Of a stretch of 11,943 bases of DNA, positions 1 to 7,360 are shown piece after piece; the first letter of the stretch is position 1, and each line of letters opens with the position of its first letter. The notes beneath the pieces were generated by a model. The model was given only the letters and a program-made list of their open reading frames with translations, was not told the DNA's origin and made no database searches. This DNA comes from JAEUOS01 sp031423955 (GTDB taxonomy: Bacteria > Pseudomonadota > Gammaproteobacteria > Burkholderiales > JAEUOS01). The DNA lies in assembly GCA_031423955.1 (NCBI GenBank), contig JANPGJ010000445.1, forward strand, positions 1 through 11,943, in the 5' to 3' direction. A program made the position numbers and the translations under genes.

Positions 1-79
1 TTCGTCGCGCTGCCGGGCGAAGCGGGCGAGCTCGGGATCTATCCCAAGCACACCCCGCTTCGCCCGGCAGCGCGACGAA
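1..79. other. Fold-back (inverted) junction in atpC at the contig end
   Basis: Bases 1-26 are an exact inverted repeat of bases 54-79, separated by a 27-nt loop. Read on the plus strand from base 1, bases 1-60 encode FVALPGEAGELGIYPKHTPL, a normal epsilon-subunit stretch. The minus strand from 142 down to about 54 encodes the start of the same protein, including FVALPGEA. The same gene segment is therefore present in both orientations, switching strand at a short shared word (cccgctt, 54-60). This is the pattern left by template switching during amplification or by an assembly error at a contig end. A real inversion is possible but much less likely. Confidence 0.85.
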
Positions 80-142
80 GGTCGCTTCGCCGGAGAAGAT
101 CGACTCCTCGGCGCTGACGACGTCTACATGGATGGTGGACAC
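54..142 (-). CDS. atpC: F1Fo ATP synthase subunit epsilon, N-terminal fragment
   Basis: This is the N-terminal beta-sandwich of the epsilon subunit, which sits in the central stalk of F1, links gamma to the c-ring and regulates ATP hydrolysis. Only 29 codons are colinear before the fold-back (V/M STIHVDVVSAEESIFSGEA then TFVALPGEA). The next residues (GELGIYPKHTPL) can be read on the opposite strand at 25-60. The start is a GTG at 142-140, preceded by GAGGG seven bases upstream. No ATG fits the conserved N-terminus. It follows atpD by 119 bp, a spacer filled by a double-hairpin repeat. The break is probably technical rather than a true pseudogene. Confidence 0.85.
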
Positions 143-170
143 TTGGATTCCCTCAATCGCACTCTGGTTC

Positions 171-261
171 TTCGTAGTTCTTCAGTCACGAAATTGTCCG
201 GCTTCGCCGGCGATTTCGTGCATGACAGTCCGGAAAAAAGTAGGGGTACACTTTTTTCCGG
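171..261 (-). repeat. Double-hairpin repeat, copy A (atpD-atpC spacer)
   Basis: This unit of about 91 bp has two stem-loops. One has an 8-bp outer stem (187-194 with 213-220) and a 5-bp inner stem ccggc/gccgg (198-202 with 206-210). The other is a perfect 12-bp stem (230-241 with 250-261) enclosing 8 nt. In the atp transcript the 12-bp hairpin comes first and directly touches the atpD stop codon (264-262). It is homologous and parallel to copy B at 1759-1848. The hairpin lacks a T-run after its 3' arm, so it does not look like a standard intrinsic terminator. Roles in RNA stability or translation of atpC are inferred only. Confidence 0.85.
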
Positions 262-1686
262 CTAGTTGAGTGTTTTGGCCTTCTCGATCGCCTCGTCGAT
301 CGTGCCGACCATGTAGAACGCCTGCTCCGGCAGGGCGTCGCATTCGCCGTCGACGATCATCTTGAAGCCGCGGATGGTCTCGGCCAGCGTGACGTACTTG
401 CCGGGCGAGCCGGTGAACACTTCGGCCACATGGAACGGCTGCGACAGGAAGCGCTGGATCTTGCGTGCACGCGCCACCGCCAGTTTGTCGTCGGGCGCCA
501 GTTCGTCCATCCCCAGGATGGCGATGATGTCGCGCAATTCCTTGTAGCGCTGCAGGGTTGCCTGCACCCGGCGCGTCACGCTGTAGTGCTCTTCGCCGAT
601 GGTATTCGGATCGACCTGGCGCGAAGTGGAGTCGAGCGGATCAACCGCGGGGTAGATGCCCAGCGACGCGATGTCGCGCGACAACACCACGGTGGCGTCA
701 AGGTGGGCAAAGGTGGTCGCCGGCGACGGGTCGGTCAAGTCGTCCGCCGGCACATACACGGCCTGGATCGAAGTGATCGAGCCGACCTTGGTGGAGGTGA
801 TGCGCTCCTGCAGCTTGCCCATCTCTTCAGCCAGGGTCGGCTGGTAGCCCACCGCGGAAGGCATGCGGCCCAGCAGTGCCGACACTTCGGTACCGGCCAA
901 GGTGTAACGATAAATGTTGTCGACGAAAAACAGGATGTCCTTGCCCTCGTCGCGGAATTTCTCGGCCATGGTCAGGCCCGACAAAGCCACGCGCAGGCGG
1001 TTGCCCGGCGGCTCGTTCATCTGGCCGAACACCATCGCAACCTTCGATTTCGACAGGTCTTCCTGCACGATCACGTTGGCTTCCGACATCTCGTGATAGA
1101 AGTCGTTGCCTTCACGGGTACGCTCGCCGACTCCGGCAAACACCGACAAGCCGCTGCGCGCCTTGGCGATGTTGTTGATAAGTTCGAGCATGTTGACGGT
1201 CTTGCCGACACCGGCGCCGCCGAACAGGCCGATCTTGCCGCCCTTGGCGAACGGGCAGATCAAGTCGATCACCTTGATGCCGGTTTCGAGCAGTTCGACC
1301 GACGGAGACAGCTCTTCGAACTTGGGCGAAGGCTGGTGAATCGAACGCCGCTCGTCGCTCTGGATCGGACCACGCTCGTCGATCGGGCGACCAAGAACGT
1401 CCATCACGCGACCAAGCGTTCCGGCGCCGACCGGCACCTGGATCGGGGCACCGGTACCGGACACGCCCATGCCGCGCTGCAGGCCGTCGGTGGAACCCAT
1501 GGCGATGGTGCGTACCACGCCGTCACCGAGCTGCTGCTCGACTTCGAACGTCAGCCCCTGCTCGACCAGCTTGTTGGTCTCGGTGGGCATCAGCCGCAAT
1601 GCTTCATACACCCTGGGCATCGCATCGCGCGGAAACTGGATGTCGACCACCGCGCCGATGCACTGAACGATTGAACCTTGACTCAT
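262..1686 (-). CDS. atpD: F1Fo ATP synthase subunit beta (catalytic)
   Basis: This is the catalytic subunit of F1, which makes ATP from ADP and phosphate as the gamma subunit rotates. The protein has 474 aa, the usual length. An N-terminal barrel (about 1-80) is followed by the nucleotide-binding domain, with Walker A GGAGVGKT at 156-163, the catalytic Glu in GERTREGND at about 188, Walker B ILFFVDN at 251-257 and the nucleotide-pocket region around YPAVDPLDS (345-353). The torque-loop equivalent of DELSEED reads DELAPDD (394-400). The start is the ATG at 1686, giving MSQGSIVQCIGAVVD and preceded by GAGAGG. An in-frame ATG 39 bp upstream would add 13 residues atypical for the family. It lies 163 bp after atpG and 119 bp before atpC, both spacers carrying the same repeat. 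Confidence 0.98.
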   Translation of the reverse strand: MSQGSIVQCIGAVVDIQFPRDAMPRVYEALRLMPTETNKLVEQGLTFEVEQQLGDGVVRTIAMGSTDGLQRGMGVSGTGAPIQVPVGAGTLGRVMDVLGRPIDERGPIQSDERRSIHQPSPKFEELSPSVELLETGIKVIDLICPFAKGGKIGLFGGAGVGKTVNMLELINNIAKARSGLSVFAGVGERTREGNDFYHEMSEANVIVQEDLSKSKVAMVFGQMNEPPGNRLRVALSGLTMAEKFRDEGKDILFFVDNIYRYTLAGTEVSALLGRMPSAVGYQPTLAEEMGKLQERITSTKVGSITSIQAVYVPADDLTDPSPATTFAHLDATVVLSRDIASLGIYPAVDPLDSTSRQVDPNTIGEEHYSVTRRVQATLQRYKELRDIIAILGMDELAPDDKLAVARARKIQRFLSQPFHVAEVFTGSPGKYVTLAETIRGFKMIVDGECDALPEQAFYMVGTIDEAIEKAKTLN

Positions 1687-1758
1687 GAAAACACCTCTCA
1701 ACTCAATGAATTCGATCTCGGCCAAAAAAATGGCAGGCTAACCAACAGCGCCCGCACT

Positions 1759-1848
1759 TTCGTAGCTCTTACCTCACGCAATTGTCCGGCTCCGCCGGCG
1801 ATTGCATGCAAACTTCCCCAGACAAAAGTAGGGTTTTACTTTTGTCTG
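1759..1848 (-). repeat. Double-hairpin repeat, copy B (atpG-atpD spacer)
   Basis: This 90-bp homologue of copy A (171-261) has the same orientation and the same order of parts: ttcgtagctctt, then a stem-loop at 1775-1808 with inner ccggc/gccgg, then a perfect 12-bp hairpin cagacaaaagta/tacttttgtctg (1819-1830 with 1837-1848). In the transcript the 12-bp hairpin starts 1 nt after the atpG stop codon (1852-1850). Arm sequences differ from copy A at several paired positions, yet pairing is kept (A-T at 191/216 against C-G at 1779/1804, for example). The c1777/a1806 mismatch becomes a G-U wobble in the atp transcript, consistent with selection on that RNA. Confidence 0.85.
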
Positions 1849-1849
1849 C

Positions 1850-2728
1850 TCAAACGGCGGCCGCCCCGCTGACGATTTCAGACAATTCCTTGGTGATCGC
1901 CGCCTGCCGCGCCTTGTTGTAGGTGAGCTGCAGGTCGTCGATGACCTTCTTGGCGTTGTCGGAGGCCGACTTCATCGCCACCATGCGTGCCGACTGCTCA
2001 GACGACATGTTTTCGGTGACGGCCTGATACACGATCGCCTCGACATAGCGCACCAGCAACTCGTCGACCACCGATTTCGGATCCGGCTCGTAGATGTAAT
2101 CCCAGCCGTAGGCGGCTTTCTCGGAATCGCTCTGCGCGAATTTGTCGGAGGTGAGCGGCAACAGCTGCTCAATCACCGGCTCCTGCTTCATGGTGTTGAT
2201 GAAGCGGGTGTAGGCCAGGTACACCACGTCAAGCCGACCCTCGGCATAGGCGTCAAGCTGCACCTTGACCGGACCGATCAATTTGTCGAGATGCGGCTTG
2301 TCACCGATCAGCACCGCATGCGAGACCACCTTGGCGCCGATCCGGTTCAGAAAACCGAAACCCTTGTTGCCAATCGCGGTAGCTTCAATCCTGGCTCCGG
2401 CAGCTTCCAGTTCTTTGAGCTTGTTGGTGGTCAAACGCAGAATATTCGTGTTCAACCCGCCACACAAACCCTTGTCGGTAGTCACCAGAATCACGCCGGC
2501 ATTCCGAACCTGCTCGCGCTTGATCAAAAAGGGATGGCGATACTCCGGATTAGCCTGCGACATATGAGCGGCAATATTGCGCACCTTGTCGCCATAAGGT
2601 CGGGCAGCACGCATGCGTTCCTGCGCACGGCGCATCTTCGAGGCCGCGACCATTTCCATCGCCTTGGTGATCTTGCGCGTGTTTTGCACGCTCTTGATCT
2701 TGGTTCTGATTTCCTTGCTGCCCGCCAT
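1850..2728 (-). CDS. atpG: F1Fo ATP synthase subunit gamma
   Basis: This is the central rotor shaft of F1, which couples c-ring rotation to conformational change in the beta subunits. The protein has 292 aa, the normal length. The N-terminal coiled-coil helix is recognisable (KEIRTKIKSVQNTRKITKAM, residues 5-24), as are the internal segment LVTTDKGLCGGLNTN (81-95) and the C-terminal shaft helix (about 245-290, with NAKKVIDDLQLTYNKARQA). The ATG at 2728 gives MAGSKEIRT, the conserved start, and is preceded by GAGGG. An in-frame ATG 33 bp upstream would add an unconserved MAGTNDVEGFL. It lies 110 bp after atpA and 163 bp before atpD. The C-terminus SGAAAV is ordinary. Confidence 0.97.
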   Translation of the reverse strand: MAGSKEIRTKIKSVQNTRKITKAMEMVAASKMRRAQERMRAARPYGDKVRNIAAHMSQANPEYRHPFLIKREQVRNAGVILVTTDKGLCGGLNTNILRLTTNKLKELEAAGARIEATAIGNKGFGFLNRIGAKVVSHAVLIGDKPHLDKLIGPVKVQLDAYAEGRLDVVYLAYTRFINTMKQEPVIEQLLPLTSDKFAQSDSEKAAYGWDYIYEPDPKSVVDELLVRYVEAIVYQAVTENMSSEQSARMVAMKSASDNAKKVIDDLQLTYNKARQAAITKELSEIVSGAAAV

Positions 2729-2761
2729 CAGGAATCCCTCTACATCGTTCGTGCCAGCCAC

Positions 2762-2802
2762 CGCCGGATTGAACGGCGCAAAGCGTCCGTTCCAATCCGG
2801 CG
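2762..2802 (-). repeat. Stem-loop upstream of atpG
   Basis: The arms cgccggattgaacgg (2762-2776) and ccgttccaatccggcg (2787-2802) form a 15-bp stem with one bulged base. The loop can itself close through cgc-aaa-gcg (2777-2785). In the atp transcript it lies between the stop-proximal hairpin (2804-2836) and the atpG ribosome-binding site, which it does not overlap. There is no T-run for a terminator. A likely role is processing or stability of the segment between atpA and atpG, but this is inferred. Confidence 0.75.
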
Positions 2803-2803
2803 A

Positions 2804-2836
2804 GTTATGACGTCACGCAAAGCGTGGCGTCATAAC
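2804..2836 (-). repeat. Stem-loop abutting the atpA stop codon
   Basis: The arms gttatgacgtcacgc (2804-2818) and gcgtggcgtcataac (2822-2836) make a 15-bp stem with a 3-nt aaa loop and a single non-Watson-Crick pair (t2813/g2827, which is A-C in the atp transcript). It starts 2 nt after the atpA stop codon. The apical word cgcaaagcg is shared with the neighbouring hairpin at 2762-2802. No T-run follows on the transcribed strand, so read-through into atpG is expected. Confidence 0.8.
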
Positions 2837-2838
2837 GC

Positions 2839-4386
<1,548 letters not shown>

Positions 4387-4427
4387 GAGAAGTGACTCCT
4401 GGATTCGTATCTGGACGTGCCGGCGCT

Positions 4428-4967
4428 TCAGGCTGCCGTCAGGGTGGTGCGCATGCGCTCGAGTTGCGCGCGCACGGAGGTGTCGAACACTTCGTCGCCG
4501 ACGGTGACGCGGACGCCGCCGATCAGCTCGGGCTCGACCTTGACATGCGGCTTGAGTTCAACACCGCCGAACTTCCTTTTAAGGCCGGCCAGCAGATCGT
4601 TGACCTGCGCATCGGTCATCGGAAAAGCCGACGCGATTTCCGCCTCGGCCGACCCTTCAAGCCGGTTTTTCAGAAGCGCGAACTGGGTGGCGATCTCCGG
4701 CAGTGCCATCACCCGATCGTTGTTGATCAAAAGGTGCAGGAAATTCTGCGCTTCGGACCCGAGCGGCGACTTCAGAACGCCGGCGAACACACCGTAGATC
4801 TTGTCCGGCGTCAGGTTCGGATCAAGCACCAGTGCGCGCATTTCAGCGGTGTTCGCCACCGCGGCCATTTCAGCCACAAGCGCATTCCAGGCGTTCAGAT
4901 CGCCGTTCCTGGCGACCCGGAACGCGGCTTCCGCATAAGGCCTGGCGATGGTGGAGAGTTCAGCCAT
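4428..4967 (-). CDS. atpH: F1Fo ATP synthase subunit delta
   Basis: The delta subunit caps the F1 head and joins it to the b-subunit peripheral stalk. The 179-aa length is typical. The N-terminal helical domain begins MAELSTIARPYAEAAF, the hallmark opening of this family, and the C-terminal part contains the family-like GGVELKPHVKVEPELIGG and the conserved VRVTVGDEVFDTSVRAQLER. The ATG at 4967 is preceded by GAGG. It begins only 14 bp after the atpF stop codon and ends 41 bp before atpA, consistent with translation from one transcript. Sequence identity falls faster in this subunit than in alpha or beta, but position and ends leave little doubt. Confidence 0.96.
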   Translation of the reverse strand: MAELSTIARPYAEAAFRVARNGDLNAWNALVAEMAAVANTAEMRALVLDPNLTPDKIYGVFAGVLKSPLGSEAQNFLHLLINNDRVMALPEIATQFALLKNRLEGSAEAEIASAFPMTDAQVNDLLAGLKRKFGGVELKPHVKVEPELIGGVRVTVGDEVFDTSVRAQLERMRTTLTAA

Positions 4968-4981
4968 GGTTGCCTCGTCGC

Positions 4982-5452
4982 CTACAGTTGCGCTTTGAGC
5001 TGGCCAAGCAGGTCGGCATGCGCCTGGGCGTTGATTTCACGCTTCAGGATCTGCTCGGCACCCTTGACGGCCAGTTCGGCGACCGCATTGCGCAGGGTAT
5101 CCTTGGCACGCTGGACTTCCTGCGCCGCCTCGACCTTGGCTTGCGCCAGGATGCGGGCTTTTTCAGCCTCGGCGGTTTTCTTGGCGTCGTCGATCAATTG
5201 CGCAGCCTGCTTTTCGGCGTCCGCCATGCGGGCCTGATTGTCGGCACGCGACTTGACCAGTTCGGCTTCAACCCGCTTGTTTGCCTCGGCCAATTCGAGC
5301 TTGCCGCGATCAGCGGCAGCCAGGCCGTCGGCGATCTTCTTCGCACGCTCGTCCAGGGCCTTCATGATCGGCGGCCAGACGTAGGTCATGGTGACCCACG
5401 CCAGCACGAAAAAAACGATCAGCTGGGCGATGAAGGTTGCATTGAGATTCAT
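4982..5452 (-). CDS. atpF: F1Fo ATP synthase subunit b
   Basis: Subunit b forms the peripheral stalk that holds F1 against rotation. The 156-aa protein has one N-terminal membrane helix (about residues 6-26, FIAQLIVFFVLAWVTMTYVW), followed by the conserved PPIMKALDER and a long charged, alanine-rich coiled coil to the end, where it meets delta. The length matches the family. The ATG at 5452 has a strong AGGGGG about seven bases upstream. It lies 34 bp after atpE and 14 bp before atpH. There is a single b gene here, as expected outside photosynthetic and some alphaproteobacterial lineages. Confidence 0.97.
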   Translation of the reverse strand: MNLNATFIAQLIVFFVLAWVTMTYVWPPIMKALDERAKKIADGLAAADRGKLELAEANKRVEAELVKSRADNQARMADAEKQAAQLIDDAKKTAEAEKARILAQAKVEAAQEVQRAKDTLRNAVAELAVKGAEQILKREINAQAHADLLGQLKAQL

Positions 5453-5486
5453 CTGGAACCCCCTAGGGAATGTTCAGGGAGACCGA

Positions 5487-5729
5487 TCAACCTTTGAACG
5501 GGTTGGCGAAGGCGAACATCATCGCGATACCAACACCGATCAGGAACGCCGCGTCGATCAGGCCGGCGAGCAGGAACATCTTGGTTTGCAGCTTGTCCAT
5601 CAGTTCGGGCTGACGCGCCGACGCTTCAATGTACTTGCCGCCCATCAGGCCGATACCGATACAAGCACCGATGGCACCCAGGCCAATGATCAGGCCGGCG
5701 GCGAGAGCTACGAGACCAACGTTAGTCAT
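5487..5729 (-). CDS. atpE: F1Fo ATP synthase subunit c
   Basis: This is the proteolipid whose oligomeric ring rotates as protons pass. It is an 80-aa hairpin of two membrane helices. Helix 1 carries the glycine-rich GAIGACIGIGLMGG (18-31), the polar loop is ARQPE (38-42), and the proton-carrying carboxylate is Asp59 in GLIDAAFLIGVG. No sodium-binding signature is evident around it, so proton coupling is inferred. The start is the ATG at 5729 (MTNVGLVALAAG) with an excellent AAGGAG five bases upstream. An open frame runs 99 bp further upstream but would add residues foreign to the family. It sits 64 bp after atpB and 34 bp before atpF. Confidence 0.97.
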   Translation of the reverse strand: MTNVGLVALAAGLIIGLGAIGACIGIGLMGGKYIEASARQPELMDKLQTKMFLLAGLIDAAFLIGVGIAMMFAFANPFKG

Positions 5730-5793
5730 GATGACTCCTTCTTTGCGTTTGACGGATGGTTGAAATGAAAGACTACGAACTAAACCCTGACAA

Positions 5794-6624
5794 TCAATGC
5801 CCTTCGTGCGCCTGGCCCAGGTAAACAAGGGTCAGCATCATGAAGATGAACGCCTGCAGGACAACGATCAGGATATGGAAGATCGCCCAGATGGTGCCGG
5901 CGATGATGTGCATGCCGAACAGCCACCAGACGCCGGTGGCGCCGAGCAGCGCGATGAGCAGGAAAATGAGTTCGCCGGCGAACATGTTGCCGAACAACCG
6001 CATCCCGAGCGACACGGTCTTGGCGGCGAATTCGATCAGGTTGAGCGCGAAATTCGGAATCCACAGCAGGGGATGTGCGCCGAATGGCGCGCAGAAAAGC
6101 TCATGCACGAAACCGCCGGCGCCCTTGATCTTGATGTTGTAATAGAGCATCAGGATCAGCACGCCGAGCGCCATGCCGATGGTGCCGTTCAAATCGGCAG
6201 TCGGGACAATGCGGTGATAGTGGATGAATTTGTCGAGCCCGGTCCAGGCGAATATGTAATGGGGCAGATCGACCGGCAGGAAGTCGAGCGCGTTCATGAA
6301 GAACACCCAGACGAACACGGTCAGGGCCAGCGGGGCGATGAAACTGCGATCGCCGTGCGGAATGATGCCTTTGGACTGCGAGTCGACCATTTCAACCAGC
6401 ATTTCGACGGCAGCCTGGAAGCGCCCCGGCACGCCGGAACTGGCGCGCGACGCCGCCGCGATCAGCACACCCAATGTGACCACGCCCATGGCGATCGACC
6501 AGAACACGGTGTCCCAGTTGATCACGCTCATGTCGATGATGAAGCCCTGCTTGATGCTTTGCAGATGCTGCAGGTGATGAACGATGTACTCGGACGAGGA
6601 AGGAGCGTCTGCGCCGGCTGCCAT
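5794..6624 (-). CDS. atpB: F1Fo ATP synthase subunit a
   Basis: Subunit a forms the proton half-channels next to the c-ring. The 276-aa membrane protein has several hydrophobic helices. The essential arginine is Arg209 in SLGMRLFGNMFAGE, with the conserved Glu218 in the same helix, and the last helices carry His250 and Gln257 (FHILIVVLQAFIF). The N-terminal MAAGADAPSSSEYIVHHLQH matches the soluble leader of proteobacterial subunits. The ATG at 6624 has only a weak Shine-Dalgarno (GCGGAT), unlike atpE. It lies 93 bp after atpI and 64 bp before atpE. Confidence 0.97.
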   Translation of the reverse strand: MAAGADAPSSSEYIVHHLQHLQSIKQGFIIDMSVINWDTVFWSIAMGVVTLGVLIAAASRASSGVPGRFQAAVEMLVEMVDSQSKGIIPHGDRSFIAPLALTVFVWVFFMNALDFLPVDLPHYIFAWTGLDKFIHYHRIVPTADLNGTIGMALGVLILMLYYNIKIKGAGGFVHELFCAPFGAHPLLWIPNFALNLIEFAAKTVSLGMRLFGNMFAGELIFLLIALLGATGVWWLFGMHIIAGTIWAIFHILIVVLQAFIFMMLTLVYLGQAHEGH

Positions 6625-6717
6625 GATTGATCCGCTAATTTGATCCGCAAATAGTTGAAACCCGCCAACCCGGAAACCGCCGCATCCGGAACCGCCGATC
6701 CGCCGCTTGCAAGCCGG

Positions 6718-7107
6718 CTAACGGGAGGTCAGGTACAAACCCAATACATATACTTGAAGCACCACGATGAAGGTGGTCAGCAAAGCCAACCAGTCGGCAT
6801 CGGGAAACATGACCGCAACCACCACAAACAGCACGACCGACAGCAAGACCTTTATGCCTTGGCCCATGAAGAAGGCAAACACATAACCATCCTGCGCAGT
6901 ACCGGGGCGCGCCAGCCGCAAGGCGAACCAGGCACCCGGCACGAAACTCACAGCGCCCCCCAACAATGCCGCTGTGGCGGAAGCCTCACCCCTGCCACCC
7001 CACCACAGACCGGCGCACACCAGGCTCGCGAAAACTTGCAGGCCAACGATCTTGATTGGTGTCCAGACCACGGGATTGCCGGTTGGCTGCGGCGGACAAC
7101 ACCGCAT
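6718..7107 (-). CDS. atpI: ATP synthase subunit I (AtpI)
   Basis: AtpI is a small membrane protein encoded first in many atp operons. In other bacteria it assists c-ring assembly or stability and is not part of the finished enzyme. This 129-aa product has four hydrophobic stretches (about 18-37, 44-64, 80-102, 106-126) and a conserved-looking GYVFAFFMGQGIKVLLSV region. The ATG at 7107 has GAAGG eight bases upstream and is preferred. An in-frame GTG at 7140 would add 11 residues and cannot be excluded. It is the first gene after the predicted promoter at 7175-7203. The call rests on position, size and topology because the family is poorly conserved. Confidence 0.87.
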   Translation of the reverse strand: MRCCPPQPTGNPVVWTPIKIVGLQVFASLVCAGLWWGGRGEASATAALLGGAVSFVPGAWFALRLARPGTAQDGYVFAFFMGQGIKVLLSVVLFVVVAVMFPDADWLALLTTFIVVLQVYVLGLYLTSR

Positions 7108-7174
7108 GGTTGCGACCTTCGCCGTCGACCCGGCGCCCACAAGACCACGCCAGCCTCAACCGCAAAGCCTTGAG

Positions 7175-7203
7175 ATTATATGGGAACTCTCGCCATCGAT
7201 CAA
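7175..7203 (-). promoter_or_regulatory. Predicted sigma70 promoter of the atp operon
   Basis: On the minus strand, TTGATC (7203-7198) and a perfect TATAAT (7180-7175) are separated by 17 nt, the optimal spacing. Transcription would begin near 7168, leaving a leader of about 60 nt before the atpI ATG. It is the best promoter match seen in the spacer between the regulator gene and atpI. No experimental start site is known. Confidence 0.8.
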
Positions 7204-7206
7204 CCA

Positions 7207-7222
7207 ACTCTTATATAAGAGT
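7207..7222. promoter_or_regulatory. 16-bp perfect palindrome just upstream of the atp -35 box
   Basis: The sequence actcttatataagagt is its own reverse complement and ends 3 bp before the -35 hexamer. Its centre is about 46 bp upstream of the predicted start, a typical position for a class II activator site, although it could also serve as an UP-like AT-rich element. Binding by a dimeric regulator is inferred, and the protein is unknown. Confidence 0.5.
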
Positions 7223-7251
7223 GAGTCCCAATGCGCCGCTAGTGCAGCTGT

Positions 7252-7266
7252 TGTTGCGACGCAACA
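7252..7266. promoter_or_regulatory. Inverted repeat tgttgcg-a-cgcaaca upstream of the atp promoter
   Basis: This is a perfect 7-bp inverted repeat around one central base. The half-site gttgcg recurs at 7295-7300 and 7310-7315, and as gcaacg at 7270-7275. It lies between the stop codon of the XRE-type gene (7361) and the atp promoter. It could be an operator, but no T-run follows it for a terminator. Confidence 0.4.
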
Positions 7267-7360
7267 CTTGCAACGCGACACCACTGCCTGGCAGGTTGCG
7301 CCATCACGTGTTGCGCACCAGTCATCACCTCGTCACCTGCGATCCGGCGCCGATCGTGGA

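Noticed and set aside
430..1674. A 414-codon open frame on the plus strand opposite atpD
   Set aside because: It lies wholly antisense to a clear atpD and its product is rich in His, Arg and Ala with no known motif. GC-rich genes commonly leave such open antisense frames.
1819..1848. The perfect hairpin after atpG as an intrinsic terminator
   Set aside because: No T-run follows the 3' arm on the transcribed strand, and atpD and atpC must be transcribed from the same operon. The T's lie within the stem itself.
5763..5773. The word ctacgaa between atpB and atpE as another copy of the double-hairpin repeat
   Set aside because: Only 7-9 bases match (ttcgtag in the opposite orientation) and no hairpin follows, so chance is the simpler explanation.
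5797..6630. A 277-codon open frame on the plus strand covering atpB
   Set aside because: It mirrors atpB almost end to end, has a low-complexity charged composition and no family signature, so it is a codon-bias shadow.
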